From Imbricaverruca yamaguchii (lineage: Eukaryota > Arthropoda > Thecostraca > Neoverrucidae): a stretch of 64,000 bases of DNA. The stretch lies in NCBI GenBank assembly GCA_034440575.1, contig JAOTOL010001468.1, positions 1,012,501-1,076,500 of the forward strand, written 5' to 3'. Within the stretch, counting starts at the first letter, position 1. The number at the start of each line of letters is the position of its first letter. The notes beneath the pieces were generated by a model. The model was given only the letters and a program-made list of their open reading frames with translations. It was not told the origin of the DNA and did not search any database. Shown here piece after piece: positions 12,161 to 24,597 of the stretch. Made by a program: the position numbers and the translations under genes.

Positions 12161-12254
12161 CAGCCGACATAATGAGCAACTACAGCCAATTGTCTCGCGG
12201 CCGATGAGACCCCGTCGAGTTTTTCGCAGTTCAGACGGCTGGCAGTGTCGCAGG

Positions 12255-12375
12255 TTGGCTGTGACGGCGTGTGCCTTCGCAGTAGAGGCGGAGGTAAGTG
12301 TTGCGGGTGTGGTGGGATGGCGTGTGCTTTCGTGGATAAGGCGGGGGTGAGTATCACAGCTGGGGTGGTGGGGGA
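12255..12375. repeat. Degenerate 53-bp duplication
   Basis: GGCGTGTGCCTTCG at 12266 recurs as GGCGTGTGCTTTCG at 12319, and the following G-rich sequence is alike with substitutions. Two worn copies. Confidence 0.55.
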
Positions 12376-12984
12376 GTTGATAGGATTCGATGGTCGACAG
12401 CCAAAAGGCGTGTCGGGGATGGAGCCGTGGTTGTGAGCAATAGAGACAATGGGAGGCTAGGCGGCGGACCTCACAGTATGGTCGCCTGCACTACGTGTTG
12501 CCAAATAATGCTGCACATGGCCAACGACCAACAGCTAGTGCAGGCAGATAACAAATAGTCATCATGTTTTGTTCCAGTTGGTGCATTTTAATACCCGAAT
12601 GGTACCGTGCGTGTACGTGAATTTGTACAAAAAAAAACCGCCTTTACAGTGTCCAATCATATGTATTCGCAGTTAATGAGGTTGAAAGCCCCGATGAGCG
12701 ATAGCATGAGGAGGCGATTTCAGAAATAACGCCGGTTCCATCAGCCCCGACACGGGGCCGTAGGCATGTCGGCGCATGTGGTAAGATTGGTAAACATGGT
12801 GGCTATTGAAAAACGCGGCCACGCCTGCACTCGAGTTTCCAGAGATAATTCGGGGTGTTTTGTTCACTTGGCTAGGTCCCAGGCTCCACCAAAGTCTGAT
12901 GTAACCCCAGTACAGAAGACCGTGCTGCCCCTCACCAATTACGCTCTGGTGGCTTATCTATCTAGCTTGTTCTCTCCACTCCCG
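12376..12984. other. Non-coding single-copy DNA
   Basis: No gene, RNA or repeat is recognised. Confidence 0.5.
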
Positions 12985-13232
12985 TTCCGCCTCCCAGCAC
13001 CATCATTAACAACTGCAGACTCAGCCGGCAGCACTCCCCCTCCGCCTCCCAGCCCCGCCATCAACAACTGCAGGCTCAGCCGGCAGCACTCCCCCTCCGC
13101 CTCCCAGCCCCGCCATCAACAACTGCCACCCACCCCTCCGCCTCCCAGCCCCGCCATCAACAACTGCAGGCTCAGCCGGCAGCACTCCCCCTCCGCCTCC
13201 AAGCCCCGCCATCAACAACTGCAGGCTCAACC
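12985..13232. repeat. Minisatellite, 55-bp unit, about 4 copies
   Basis: The unit is pyrimidine-rich, with CACTCCCCCTCCGCCTCCCA and CATCAACAACTGCAGGCTC. One central copy lost about 19 bp. It is followed at once by a second, unrelated degenerate array. Confidence 0.85.
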
Positions 13233-13233
13233 A

Positions 13234-13460
13234 ACAGTTCTGAGACACCTGTCTGAAGGGAGGACCACTATTTCTGATACACCTATCCGAGGGGTCTGAC
13301 CATGAACTCCGAGGCACCTGTCCGAGGGGGGAGGTCGAACACTTCTCTGAGGGTGAAGATCACCAGCTTTGGGACACGGTCACCATCTCCAAAAAAACTG
13401 GCTGAGGCTGGAGGATTGTTGGCTCTGAGACACCTGACACAAGCAGGATGACCACCTTGG
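13234..13460. repeat. Degenerate ~40-bp tandem repeat
   Basis: Repeated GAGACACCTGTCTGAAGGGA-like segments recur at about 37-50 bp spacing with many changes. An old array bordering the 55-bp array. Confidence 0.55.
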
Positions 13461-14837
13461 TAGCGAAATGAAACATTAACTGGGCTTCTCCATGTCAGCT
13501 GGATCAACACCAGCATGAGCTGCATTCATAGCCTTGACAAGCTTAATTTTTCTTTAAATATTTTGCCGGTAAGGTGTCGTTTTGAAAGCTCAGGCTTAGA
13601 CCAAAATACGACCTCGTTCTTAGCCATTTCACCTCAAGCGGCTCGATATCCAATCCACCAAATGACCCTCCGAACCATATAATAAAACTTCAATCAAGTT
13701 GCCCGATAGTTGACTTCATATCAGTCACGCCAAACGCCTCCAGGACAGGACGACGGGCTGACGGTTTACTGCCGCCGTGGTGCCGGAACCGCTTTACGAT
13801 TGGGTCACCGAAGTGAAGAGGTTGGGCGCGACAGGCCCTGCAGACAGACATACACTGGGCTTGGCGTGGCTCGCTGCTACTGCACCAGAATGGTGGTTCA
13901 ACGGCAACATCCCCGGCCTAAGTGGAAGGCGGTGATTCCCTCCTCCCAGCGGTATGGGTGGCAATAAACGAGAGACGAGGGATATTCCCACACACACACC
14001 CAAACACCGTGAAGATTAACATCACGAGCGTGGGCTCGTATCGTTGCATGGAACGAATGGGACCAACAACGGTCATGCCCCCCCCCCCCCCTTTCACCCC
14101 TATCAACGTCCGTGGCGCCGCCGATGTCCAGCGGCAGGCATGTGTGCTGTCTGGTAACCATGGTAACGTACAGGACGCCTTAGGAATACAAGGATGCACC
14201 GCCAATTAGTATGGGGTCTGTCCACCTGATGCGTTACTTAACCATTGCGGGCGGAAGTACTCCTTTCCCCTCGCAGTGTGTCCTTTCCCATTAAGAGTTG
14301 TCCTTAAGTAGAGAGATGCGATCAACGGCATGATGTATCTTCATCCTTGACATTTGAGAGTTACTCGGAACATTGTTCTCTACCTGTTTTGGCTGACCAT
14401 CCGGGTCAGGTCAAACAAGTCAACGTTGGAGTACAGAAGTTAGTGCACTAGTCTGCAGTATTAGCTGACTGACTGCATTGTCACTTTTTACTGTAGTCGC
14501 AAAACAAAATATGATTTTCTACTTTAATATCAATGATTTGCAAACTGAATACTCAGTCTAACCAACCGATACATGCAAAATTTAACCGATCAGCTCAAGG
14601 TCAGTTACTTGAAAATGGGTGATTAACTGTTGAAGCTAATGATGATGTGGCCGATCGTGTCCAGAAAGTGATTGAAATTCCAAAATTGTGCATAGGAGAT
14701 GTAATTCGTGTCACCAAAGGAAAACATAGGTTTTTAAAGCATTTTTAGAGGACAAATCCATGATCATTTTTCTATTTCAATGTTTATAAACATGACATTG
14801 AGTTTCGGAGAGTCGGCCGAATGGTAGGCTGCAGCGT
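13461..14837. other. Non-coding single-copy DNA
   Basis: No gene is recognised. A 14-base C run lies at 14078-14091. The part after 14400 is AT-rich. Confidence 0.5.
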
Positions 14838-15410
14838 AGGCGTAGATGTCCAGCACAGGCGTACGTGTAGATGTTCAACACAGGCGTACGTGTAGATGTC
14901 CACCACAGGTGTACGTGTAGATGTCCAACACAGGAGTACGTGTAGATGTCCAACACAGGAGTACGTGCAGATGTCCAACACAGGCGTACATGTAGATGTC
15001 CAGCTCAGGCGTACGTGTAGATGTCCAACACAGGCGTACGTGTAGATGTACACGGGTTGGTGTGATGTCCAACACAGGCGTACGTGTAGATGTCCAACAC
15101 AGGAGTACGTGTAGATGTCCAACACAGGAGTACGTGCAGATGTCCAACACAGGAATACGTGTAGATGTCCAACACAGGAGTACGTGTAGCTGTCGAGCAC
15201 AGGCGTGCGTGTAGCTGTCCCATCACAGGCGTACTGTGTGGATGCATGTGATGTCCAACACATGAGTACGTGTAGATGTCCAACACAGGAGTACGTGCAG
15301 ATGTCCAACACAGGAATACGTGTAGATGTCCAACACAGGAGTACGTGTAGCTGTCGAGCACAGGCGTGCGTGTAGCTGTCCCATCACAGGCGTACATGTG
15401 GATAGCCAAC
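14838..15410. repeat. Minisatellite, 25-bp unit, about 23 copies
   Basis: The unit has GATGTCCAACACAGGAGTAC then GTGTA. A longer block of variants (about 15121-15230) recurs 161 bp later (15282-15395), so a higher-order duplication overlies the basic repeat. As 25 is not a multiple of three, open minus-strand frames cycle through three peptides; these are artefacts. Confidence 0.92.
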
Positions 15411-15488
15411 ACTGGCCAACATTCCAATCCATGTACAACAACATATTTTAATTCAAAGTTGTTCAATTAAATTGGAGAAACCTAAGTA

Positions 15489-15582
15489 CAGTCGAACCTT
15501 GCAATATTATAAAGTGGAAAATTACCTTAGTTTGGCGATTTTACTTCGAAATAATTCGTATTTTAGACCCCAGGTCGACTGT
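15489..15582. mobile_element. Short pogo/Tigger-like MITE (possible)
   Basis: TACAGTCGAACCTTGC at 15487 faces GGTCGACTGTTA at 15573-15584, giving imperfect terminal inverted repeats starting CAGTCGA beside TA. Tc1/mariner-superfamily pogo-like elements begin CAG and duplicate TA. An extra T at the right end spoils symmetry. About 94 bp and non-autonomous. Confidence 0.4.
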
Positions 15583-15584
15583 TA

Positions 15585-16419
15585 CACTTGCACTCTCGAG
15601 ACGCTTTGGGTTATATTTCGGTGACCTGACATGATAATGACTTAAAACTTGTGGCATTATTAACGGACATAACTTCCTATTGCTTCTAGTTCCGTTTTTC
15701 TACGTTAATTAATCACAAAGCTATGCACGGAAGGACACCTATATGCAGTCATGCCTTTGTTGTACATGGTGAATCTTCCGTAATTATTTTTTAGCACTTG
15801 CTTAGGCACTTATGATTCACTTTTAACTACTTTGTACGGTTTGTTGTAGGAAAACCGTTTCAATAAATGCATTTAAACGAGTTCGCGGCTTGGCTTTGAC
15901 CTGCCCTAGATCCGGATGCTTAATAGAAGACCCTTTTATTGTAATCTGCGCTCAACAATTAGCGGAAGTATGCCAACTTTCAAAACGACATCCCTAACGA
16001 CTTAGTCGCTGCCTCAGTAAATTATGAGGAACATCATGTTGACATCTCCCCGCACTGCGAGAGCCAATTCACTTCTCCAGGCGGTGGCAGTCGCGTGCGC
16101 TTGGTTATGCACTGCCATAACTGATAGCTCCACGTGGTGGTGGTACACGTGCACTGGGTATTGTGCACTGCGCACCGTGCACAACACACCACCGGTGGAG
16201 AGCATCACCGCATCAAACAGGGCCCAAATTGTCCCGGATACCCATGAGCGCAAGCTGTAATTTCCCTTCATCCTCCCCCCCCCCCCCCCCCATTGTCAAC
16301 AAGGATCACTGTCTGGGCCGCCGAGCCGAGCACGAAGTGAGCGGGTGTCCAATTGCACTCCATCGCCGCATTTCATCGCCGTAAATCACATCAGCGGAAG
16401 CTTTCAAAAACACTTGCCG
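15585..16419. other. Non-coding; 17-base C run
   Basis: No gene is recognised. The longest homopolymer of C in the window is at 16275-16291. The 16010-16260 part is moderately GC-rich, with CACGTGGTGGTGG-type words. Confidence 0.5.
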
Positions 16420-16765
16420 GTGCCATCGGCGCGGCTTTCCTGCCGGCGCGGCGGCCGGCCGCTCGGAATGGTCGTCACGCTTCCGGCGCCCACTGCGCCG
16501 CGCGCCGCTCTAATGTATTCCATTCAATTTCGCCGGCTGGTATCAGTGTGTTTGGGCCGGGATCGTCTGTAGCGGCGGCAATCTCCATCTGCGGCAACAA
16601 ATGGCCGGACGGCCGGCCGGCTCGACGCTGGCGCGACGTGCGGCCGCCGTCTCGGCCGGCAAAAACACGCGCCGCGCCCCGGCGGCGCTGTGCCGGTGAC
16701 CGTGACGTCACGCCTGCCACGTGACCAGGCGCTTGGGTGTCGGACACCTCTGCCGACACCGGGGC
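16420..16765. promoter_or_regulatory. CpG-rich block with CGTGACGTCACG palindrome
   Basis: Dense GCCGGC and CGCGCC words, with AT-rich islets such as TGTATTCCATTCAATTTCG near 16513. A perfect 12-bp palindrome containing the cAMP-response element TGACGTCA lies at 16701-16712. It resembles the 8.7-9.0 kb block. Promoter role is possible but not shown. Confidence 0.4.
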
Positions 16766-16904
16766 TGCACGTGTGCCGTCGTGGGCCTACAGTGCATACG
16801 ACGTGCAGCCGTGCAAGACGATAGGTGTGCCGGTGTGGCCGCGTGCCGATGGTGTCGCTTGCCGATGGTGGCCCCCGACTGTCAGTTGAATCTCGGCGGA
16901 GACC

Positions 16905-17215
16905 ACCCGGCTCACCTCCATCTCACTAGAGGCCACCAAACTCACTTCCATCTCACTGGAGCCAACCATGTCCATCTCCTGGGACCGACTCACTTCCATC
17001 TCACTGGAGACAACGACTCACTCCACCCTGAGCCGACTCACTTCCATCTCACTTGAGACCACCAGTCTCACTTCTATCTCACTGGAGATCAACTGACTCA
17101 CTGCTAACCAGCCAGATTTCACGTGACTCACTTCCATCTTACTGAATATTACGTGACTCACTGCTAATACGCCAGATATAACACGACTCACCTCCATCTT
17201 ACGAGACTCAGTGCA
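16905..17215. repeat. Degenerate ~28-30-bp tandem repeat
   Basis: CTCACTTCCATCTCACTGGA recurs with substitutions and variable linkers, giving about ten worn units. Right-hand copies alternate with CACTGCTAA..CCAGAT segments. Confidence 0.75.
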
Positions 17216-17284
17216 GACGGTACCTATAGGAACTATCTGGTACGACACGTGAGATACCGACAGCCATCTAACACCACGGCACTT

Positions 17285-17540
17285 GCCTATCCGTGACGCC
17301 TTCTGGCTGTCCGTGACGTACCCGTGACGCCCATTGGCTGTCCGTGAGGTATCCGTGACGTCTTCTGGCTGTCCGCAACGTATCCGTGACGCCCATTAGC
17401 TGTCCGTGACGGCTTATGGCTGCATGTGATGCCTTCTGGCTGTCTGTGGCGCCTTCTGCCTATCCGTGACGCTTTCTGGCTGCCCGTGACACAATTTGGC
17501 TGTCCGTGACGCCTTCTGACTGTCTGTGATGCCTTGATGT
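17285..17540. repeat. Minisatellite, 20-bp unit, about 12 copies
   Basis: The unit is TTCTGGCTGTCCGTGACGCC, with many single-base variants and a few insertions of GTATCCGTGACG. Minus-strand frames through it are repeat artefacts. Confidence 0.8.
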
Positions 17541-18035
17541 GTGTAACGTGGCTGTGATGTGACGCCCTCTGCCTGTCTGACTGTCTGTGGCTGACTGTGA
17601 CACGCCGCGCGCGCACTGCGCACTCTGGTGATGGGGGAGGAGCGAAATGCCGTTTGCCGCCAGCCGGAAGGCACCAGCACCGGTTTCCTGAACACTTCGA
17701 GAACCGCTTCAGGAAGTCACGTCGATGGGCAAGCCACTGCTACTGCTCGGGAACACAGACCTGGATGTGTCAGGCCCCGACTCGCCAAACGTCTGAATGC
17801 ATCTGAGCTCCTGACGGACCGGACCGTGCTCGACTTGGTCAGCGAGCCCGTCCATCTGTCGCCCAGACCAATACTACAGGATCACATCATCGCCAACCAT
17901 CAGTTTCATCTCATCAGTCGGTGTTGCGCCCGGCACGCTGAGCGATCATCAGCCGCAGGCGGTGGGTCGCTGCCGAGAGGCCGCAGGTCCGCCGCATCAG
18001 ACTCTGGGACCGGGCGGACGGGAACGGTGTCTCGC

Positions 18036-18150
18036 CTGAGGTCCTACAGGCCGACTGGAGGCCGGTGTCTGTGTCTGAGGTCCTGCAGGCGGACTGGAGG
18101 CCGGTGTCTGTGTCTGAGGTCCTACAGGCCGACTGGAGGCCGACGGGCGA
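18036..18150. repeat. 39-bp tandem repeat, three copies
   Basis: CTGAGGTCCTACAGGCCGAC starts at 18036, 18075 and 18114; the rest of the unit is TGGAGGCCGG plus TGTCTGTGT. Being 13 codons long, it keeps flanking frames open (199 residues plus, 228 minus) without making them genes. Confidence 0.9.
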
Positions 18151-19704
18151 GGCAGCGGACGTCGACGGTAAGCTTCGTGAGCTCATGGGCGTCTGGAAAG
18201 ACGTCATTGACGGCAGTTGTCCAATGACGAGGGTGTGTTCACCCCCACCCCCACCCCTCCCCCCGCCCCCGGCGGCTGCCCGTGGCTGCGGGGCGATGCA
18301 GAGTCCATGGTGCGACGAGGCCAGGCTCGAGATGGCTGAATGAACCTCACAACCAGCGAGGACCACAGCATCGACCGTGGCAGCTCCCTTTTGTGTGGCC
18401 AGCTGACTGATGAGGATTATCGTGGGCTCTGGAGGCGAGTCAGCTAGTTCGTCAAAAGCGCTTCTGCGGGACACGCAGACTTGCCGAACGGGGTTGGAGG
18501 TTCTGCGCAGACTGATGAGCTTGGCGGATGTTTGTCTGGCGTCGGTGCCGATATCGCCGCTGGAATGCAGCCGCAGGCTCGGGCCGAGATCCGACACCAA
18601 TGGTCATGTGCGCCGCCAGTTTTTAACCTGAGGTCCGTATCTTTCCCTGGACTATCAGCAGCGGTACACCGTACAAGCAGTTCACGTGTTGTTGGTGCTG
18701 ATGGAGCGCCAACGTAGAGTAACAACTCGCTTCGGGCCGCTGCTTTGATGTAATTTGGCCGCTGTTGCTGCACGTTATTAGAGCCTCAATTGCTAGCGGT
18801 GTGCTTTCGACCACTTAGAACACTGCAATCTGTGTAATCCGGCTGCACACATCCGGGGACCGTGACAAGGCAAGCAGTTGTAGGCTCACTTCACTGCTCT
18901 AGATTTTGCCCAGAATAACTGACAGTGTCGTGGATACCCGACTGATGAAGTATTTACAGTCTCAGCGACTGTCAGTTCGCCATCGTCGCGGCCATTCGGC
19001 GGAGCACCCTGCACTTGACGCTGTCCCACGGATGAAGGGCAAAATTGATAACTGGATGGTCGCGTCGGCAACGATGCTCGATTTAACCCATTACCGCCCA
19101 GTGAAAAAAAAAAGGAGGTGTTTTTGAAGGTTTTAAAAAAAAAAACGAAAGTTGGGTTTTGGGTGTCTGGTATTAATATGGGAGGTCGCGTCGGCAACGA
19201 TGCTCAGATTATATAGCCCTGTGTGAATTTTTGGCGCTTGTTATAGGAGCATGTGTCCAATTTTTACTCACTGGGCGTCCGGCTGACAGTGTACCCGGCG
19301 TCGGCTGCGGAAGCCGGCATGATGCGGAAGCCGGCATGATGCGGAGTTACACCTCAGCGGTGATGTAGTCACCTGTGTGACAGTGGACTGATGAGAGGCG
19401 ATTCGGGGATCCGTACAGTCAGATTTGGATTCGCACAAGGCTCCAAAACCCGGCCCATTGTATTCAGCTTTGCCGTTGCCGACATCGCCAACAGCATTCC
19501 ACATCGTGGAGCGCTTTGCTAAGCAGATCGCCTTCGGCAAGCTGAATCGAATTCATGGGAGCATAAAATTTGCAGCACGAGTGGTGAGTGCCGTACGGCG
19601 CCGATGCTACATTGCTCCCGTTCTGAGCCCACTGAACAAGTCACAAGTCGATGAGCTTGCGCCGGGCTGCACCAGGGCACATTGTGTCTTGGACGATGCC
19701 AATT
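18151..19704. other. Non-coding; duplicated 22-mer around a homopolymer patch
   Basis: No gene is recognised. GGTCGCGTCGGCAACGATGC occurs at about 19058 and 19186, bracketing a patch rich in A runs at 19103-19150. An 18-bp unit (GCGGAAGCCGGCATGATG) is doubled near 19308-19343. Confidence 0.5.
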
Positions 19705-20035
19705 GCCGCCCCGGTAGCACAGTTGGCTAGAGCGCTGGCCTGCACTGGTCTCCCTGTACTGGTAACACAGGGTTCGAGTCGCTTCGCGAGCTCGCATTTA
19801 GCCCCCGGCCGGGAGTGTCGGTTGGCAGCTGGCCCGATAAGGCCGGGGGCGAGCTACCGGGTGGCGGTGTCGGTGCATTGGCGGCACGTTAAACTTTCGG
19901 TCTAAATTCTGCCGTTGAACTGGAGTTCATGGATCGGGTGGTGGGGCCAGCGTTCACGCAACAAGCTCTGCTTAGCAATAGAACCCTGGCTCCTCAAGCC
20001 ACCCCAGCAAAAACTGGGATTAATATTTTTTTTTT
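19705..20035 (+). mobile_element. tRNA-derived SINE (family B), copy 1
   Basis: The head GCCCCGGTAGCACAGTTGG resembles an RNA polymerase III A box, and GGTTCGAGTC is a B box, as in a tRNA-derived promoter. The body continues with GTGCATTGGCGGCACGTTAA and ends in an AT-rich tail at about 20035. GATGCCAA stands on both sides (19695-19702 and 20036-20043), a likely target-site duplication. The same element recurs at 54903-55244. It is not a functional tRNA because the acceptor stem does not pair. Confidence 0.85.
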
Positions 20036-20043
20036 GATGCCAA

Positions 20044-21171
20044 CGACCCTGCAAGGATGCGGTCTGCGTTTATCCGGCGAACCGACATATTCGTGCGAGA
20101 GACCGGCCGTGCCACAGACGACACGGCTCCATTCTCTTAGCGTGAGGCTGGCCACTACACAGTGTTCCTCACTACATCTCGATGTAGAGAGGATCACTGT
20201 GTGCCACTTCTCTTCCGCATCGGGGTGGAATGGTACGTCCGGCGCAGCATTGGCTATCGCCACTGCTCGCAGATTTGCGGCGGTAACCCGCGAACATCGC
20301 ATGTAGAACGTTAGTACTGCGATGTGGTGTAGTTCGCATTTAAATGTGTACGTGTAGGTAATATTTGCATTACAGTGTAACAACTATCGAACAGCACTCG
20401 TGCGTTTTTTTGTTGGATATGACTTAAAATTGGCTTTTCGATGACTGTATGACGAAATGTCCAGAAAGATGTGCGTGAGCACGGATGGAGAGGGTGCAAT
20501 GAGATACAATACTATACTCGCCGACAGCTATCATATGGACATAACGCAATACACAACGGTCACCAACAACAATCCGCTAACCTCATGCCAAAGCATGGCG
20601 AAGTCTTCACGCTAACTGGTGTTATTCTGTTAACTTCACGCTAACTTTCTGCATCGATGTAAGTGTGCATCACTTTGTAATAAAATAGCATGAGAGTTGT
20701 GGTGCTAAATAGACTAGGTAAAGCTTGGAAAATGCCATCACTATAATACCGCTGGGCTGTAATTTTCTAGAAAAAAAAGCACCAGCGCTTGCGCGGAGGT
20801 CTCCCGACCGGTCTGCGTTACTTCCACATTTCCATTCGCAAAAGCACATCGCGCTGCATCTCACTTTACGACCATCCTGGTCTGGAGCTGCCCAGCCCGG
20901 GGTCCGGCCTGTGTACGATGTCGTGCGCGCTGCCTCCCCTGCGCACGGCCGTCTAATGTCCGACTGGTGATTGCGACCGGTCAATGAGCTGGCAGCGGGG
21001 CCGACCGGGCCGACACTAATCAGACTGGCGGTGCATCACGACACAGCGCCACAGACAACTGCGCCCCCACCGCTCGCGCTGGCTGGCTCGTCGACCGCCG
21101 GCGATTACGCAGTCGAGGCCTCCGCCGTGCCAACCGGCTGACGGACATGTCGGGCTGCTCAGCCAACTACG
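20044..21171. other. Non-coding single-copy DNA
   Basis: No gene is recognised. 20860-21140 is GC-richer, ahead of the 26-bp array. Confidence 0.5.
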
Positions 21172-21345
21172 AGTGTCGCCTCTGTCAGCCCGCCCCGGGT
21201 GTCGCCTCTGTCAGCCCGCCCCGGGTGTCGCATCTGTCAGCCAGCCCCGGGTGTCGCCTCTGTCAGCCAGCCCAGAGTTTCGCCTCTGTCAGTCAGCCCC
21301 CAGTGTCGCCTCTGTCAGACCTCCCCGAGTGTCGCCTCAGCCAAC
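21172..21345. repeat. Minisatellite, 26-bp unit, about 6.5 copies
   Basis: The unit is GTCGCCTCTGTCAGCC followed by CGCCCCGGGT, with more variation towards the right. Confidence 0.88.
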
Positions 21346-22357
21346 CTCTGCCAGCGAGCAGTGGCCCAGTGTGTGCCATGAGAGAACTGCCAGCGAACGC
21401 TCATGTCAGCCCATCATTGATAGTGTGCCATGTGGCCAGACCCGGTGGCTCGCCAGCTGTGCTTGAGCATCGCGAAGAAGTTGATGATCTCCTGAATGCC
21501 AGAAGTACCGAAGGTCAAGTACCCAAGTTCAGCTCTCACACGTAGCACTGGTGGCGATAGGAGCGCAAACTGGACGTCAACGGAGCTGGGCGGTGGACAG
21601 CTTGAGCGTATCAGCACCTTCTAGCATCGGCATAAATTTGACAACAGCGGGAAAATCTGGCAACCATGGAGCAGGTATGAACGTAAATCGACATTTTCAG
21701 TGTAAAGTGTGAAGCGTGAGAAACAATGTCTCCACGTGTGAATTTCGTGCAATGCTATGCTCATAGGTTACAGAACAACCGAATTTAAGGCGGCACCGGG
21801 CAGTTCCTTCCTTGGTCGATTCATTCCAGTCGACGTCATGTGGTTAACGTTAATCTTCCGGATTATGTGTTCACCGTGTCCGGGTCCCCCGCCCTCCCCA
21901 CCCGCCGCCGTTCCACCGTCGATAGCTTCATTCATTCAATATTGTTGTCGATAGCCTGTTCACATCACTTGCTATGCGTGTTATTCAGGGGCCGAAATGT
22001 CAATGAATAAATGAATGATTTTACGTAGGACTTAATCAACAGCAACCCTCTGATTTTCGGAACTGCCCAGATTTACGGTACTCATGTTTCATTGGCATTG
22101 GCTCAATTTCTAGGCAGCCTGTCCGGAAGTACAACCATCAGCTGAATGCAAATTATGCGTACTAAATGAAGTGTTCCAAACTAGCTTTTCCTAGTCGGCA
22201 ACATGCACTCATTTCCTATTGGCATCATACAAGGAAAACCATAAGCCTAAGCATCTTTTTGTGTGCCATCTAATCCCTTCATAGTTGCCAATAATTTCAA
22301 TACTGGAAGGCGCACATGTTGAAATAGGTACAGACATGGCTTTGAAGTCCACAGTCG
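21346..22357. other. Non-coding single-copy DNA
   Basis: No gene, RNA or repeat is recognised. The segment turns AT-rich after 21640. Confidence 0.5.
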
Positions 22358-23145
22358 GTGGTCCAGTCGTCCCGTCACGTATCGTCTGGTCGTGATTCAC
22401 ACGACAGGCTGTCCCGTCACGTATGGTCCGGTGGCCGGTCCACACGGCAGGCTGTCCCGTCACGTATGGTCCGGTGGCCGGTCCACACGGCAGGCTGTCC
22501 CGTCACGTATGGTCCGGTGGCCGGTCCACACGGCAGGCTGTCCCGTCACGTATGGTCCGGTGTCGGTCATACAGTAGGTCGTCCCGTCACGTATGGTCCG
22601 GTGGCGGTCGTACAGTAGGTCGTCCCGTCACGTATGGTCCGGTGGCCGGTCCACACGGCAGGCTGTCCCGTCACGTATGGTCCGGTGGCCGGTCCACACG
22701 GCAGGCTGTCCCGTCACGTATGGTCCGGTGGCCGCAGTAGGTCGTCCCGTCACGTATGGTCCGGTGGCGGTCACACGGTAGGTCGTCCCGTCACGTATGG
22801 TCCGGTGGCCGGTCCACACGGCAGGCTGTCCCGTCACGTATGGTCCGGTGGCCGGTCCACACGGCAGGCTGTCCCGTCACGTATGGTCCGGTGGCGGTCA
22901 TACGGTAGGTCGTCCCGTCACGTATGGTCCGGTGGCGGTCACACGGTAGGTCGTCCCGCCACGTATGGTCCGGTGGCCGGTCCACACGACAGGCTGTCCC
23001 GTCACGTATGGTCCGGTGGCCGGTCCACACGACAGGCTGTCCCGTCACGTATGGTCCGGTGGCGGTCCACACGACAGGTCATCCCGTCACGTATGGTCCG
23101 GTGGCCGGTCCACACGACAGGCTGTCCCGTCACGTATCGTCCGGT
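22358..23145. repeat. Minisatellite, 43-bp unit, about 19 copies
   Basis: The unit contains GTCCCGTCACGTATGGTCCG then GTGGCCGGTCCACACGGCAG. Shorter variants (about 41 bp) carry GGCGGTCATACAGTAGGTC. Long frames in all three plus phases follow from a stop-free unit whose length is not a multiple of three. Confidence 0.94.
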
Positions 23146-23490
23146 GCCCGGTCGCCGTCGGGGTCGCGTCGTCGACGGACGCACCCGTCCGCGCCGACGA
23201 TTACGTCGGCCAGCCGTCGACGCCGACGGCACACGGAAAGGGCGGCCCGCCGGCCGATCGCGGTCGTCGATGAGCTTTATTGTCGCCGGCGGCGGACGTG
23301 CCGGCCAGAAATCAATCAGCGGCGGTGGTCGCCGACCGGCCGGCACAGCACTGGAATCATTTCCGCCCGAGCAAAAACCGCGCGACGCAGCGTGTTGCCC
23401 TGTGTTGGTGCGTCTCGGGACGAGCCACCGCCCCACGCCGACCGGCGCCGCCGTCTGCCGTGCCTGTGCCTAGATGGCTCTGTTGCCCCG
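23146..23490. promoter_or_regulatory. CpG-rich block
   Basis: Directly follows the 43-bp array and is dense in GCCGGC and CGACG words, with a CCAGAAATCAATCAGCGG motif near 23304. A near-identical CCAGAAATCAATCGCGG lies near 56380 in another GC-rich block. A shared regulatory word is possible. Confidence 0.3.
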
Positions 23491-24597
23491 GCTAAGCGAT
23501 GCTCAGACGGGCTGTGAAAGTGCCAACTGCCAGTCGTGAAGTGAAATGTGTGTCGACAAAGCTTGAAAGACGGGTAGGTTTGGACACAGGGGGTACGGTG
23601 ACTGCTTTGTTAGCGTTCCGGCAGAATTGTCAGGTGGCGAGTCGCCGATCGCAGAAACGCGTCCATTGTGCATTACAGAACAGAGAACGGATGGCGCGTG
23701 TCTTGCCTGGCGTGTCTAAATAATGGTGCAATCAAAATGTTAGAATTGTATGATTGGAATATTCCAGTTGAAGAGAGCAGTAGCTCTAGAGAAGTCCGAA
23801 TTATCCTTTTGCGTCGTCCGAGTCAAATCCCGGCTAACGACACCGCCGGGTAGACTGTTCCCAATTAAGGGTTAAATTATAAGTGCATCTGGGGATTTTA
23901 CGACAAAAGTTCCCGAAGGACTCAACGTAATTTAGATTGCTCCTTCCATTCAACGTTATGCGCCTTATGTTGAAGTCAATTATTGTGGAACGATGGGGAA
24001 TAAACATCGATCGCGATATTTTCGGAAATCCTCGCTCCTCAACCGCACTTCCATGCAGACGTCATTCTCGATGGTGATCGTCTGGGTATTAGCACCCAAT
24101 CATCTCTAAAATCCTGCGGTGAAATTCATCATGTCGTTCATTTCTCGCCGCAGTTTGTGGGACTCTGTTGCATTTTACGACATTTTTCTTGGACGGAAGG
24201 CGATGTTTGACTGCTAACCAAATCCAGGAGATGATGTTCCACAGGCACTCGACGGAAGAGACGAATTTCCCGCAGCGGCTTGTGGCCGCCTGTCGACTTG
24301 TTTCGGGCGGTTATCGGCGACTGGTTCCGACTGGCGAGTACGTCGTCTTGATGTCTGCGGGCGGCTCCCTGTGGGTCCGAACCAAGCCAGCCTGACAGGT
24401 CACTATCGAGCCATCTTCACAGCCAGCGGCGCTGCTTCACGCATAGCACCGACCTGCCGTCAGAACTTCGCAGTAGTCACCGTTCACTGTGCTCCGGGGA
24501 ATATCCTCTACGAAGTCGGGGGCGGCTCACTGCGACCTCAGGTCCCCTCTTCACAACCTCAGGGTTAATTTATCACGACCTCAGGGCTAATCCATCA
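23491..24597. other. Non-coding single-copy DNA
   Basis: No gene is recognised. The stretch goes from GC-rich to mixed composition and ends at the 46-bp array. Confidence 0.5.
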
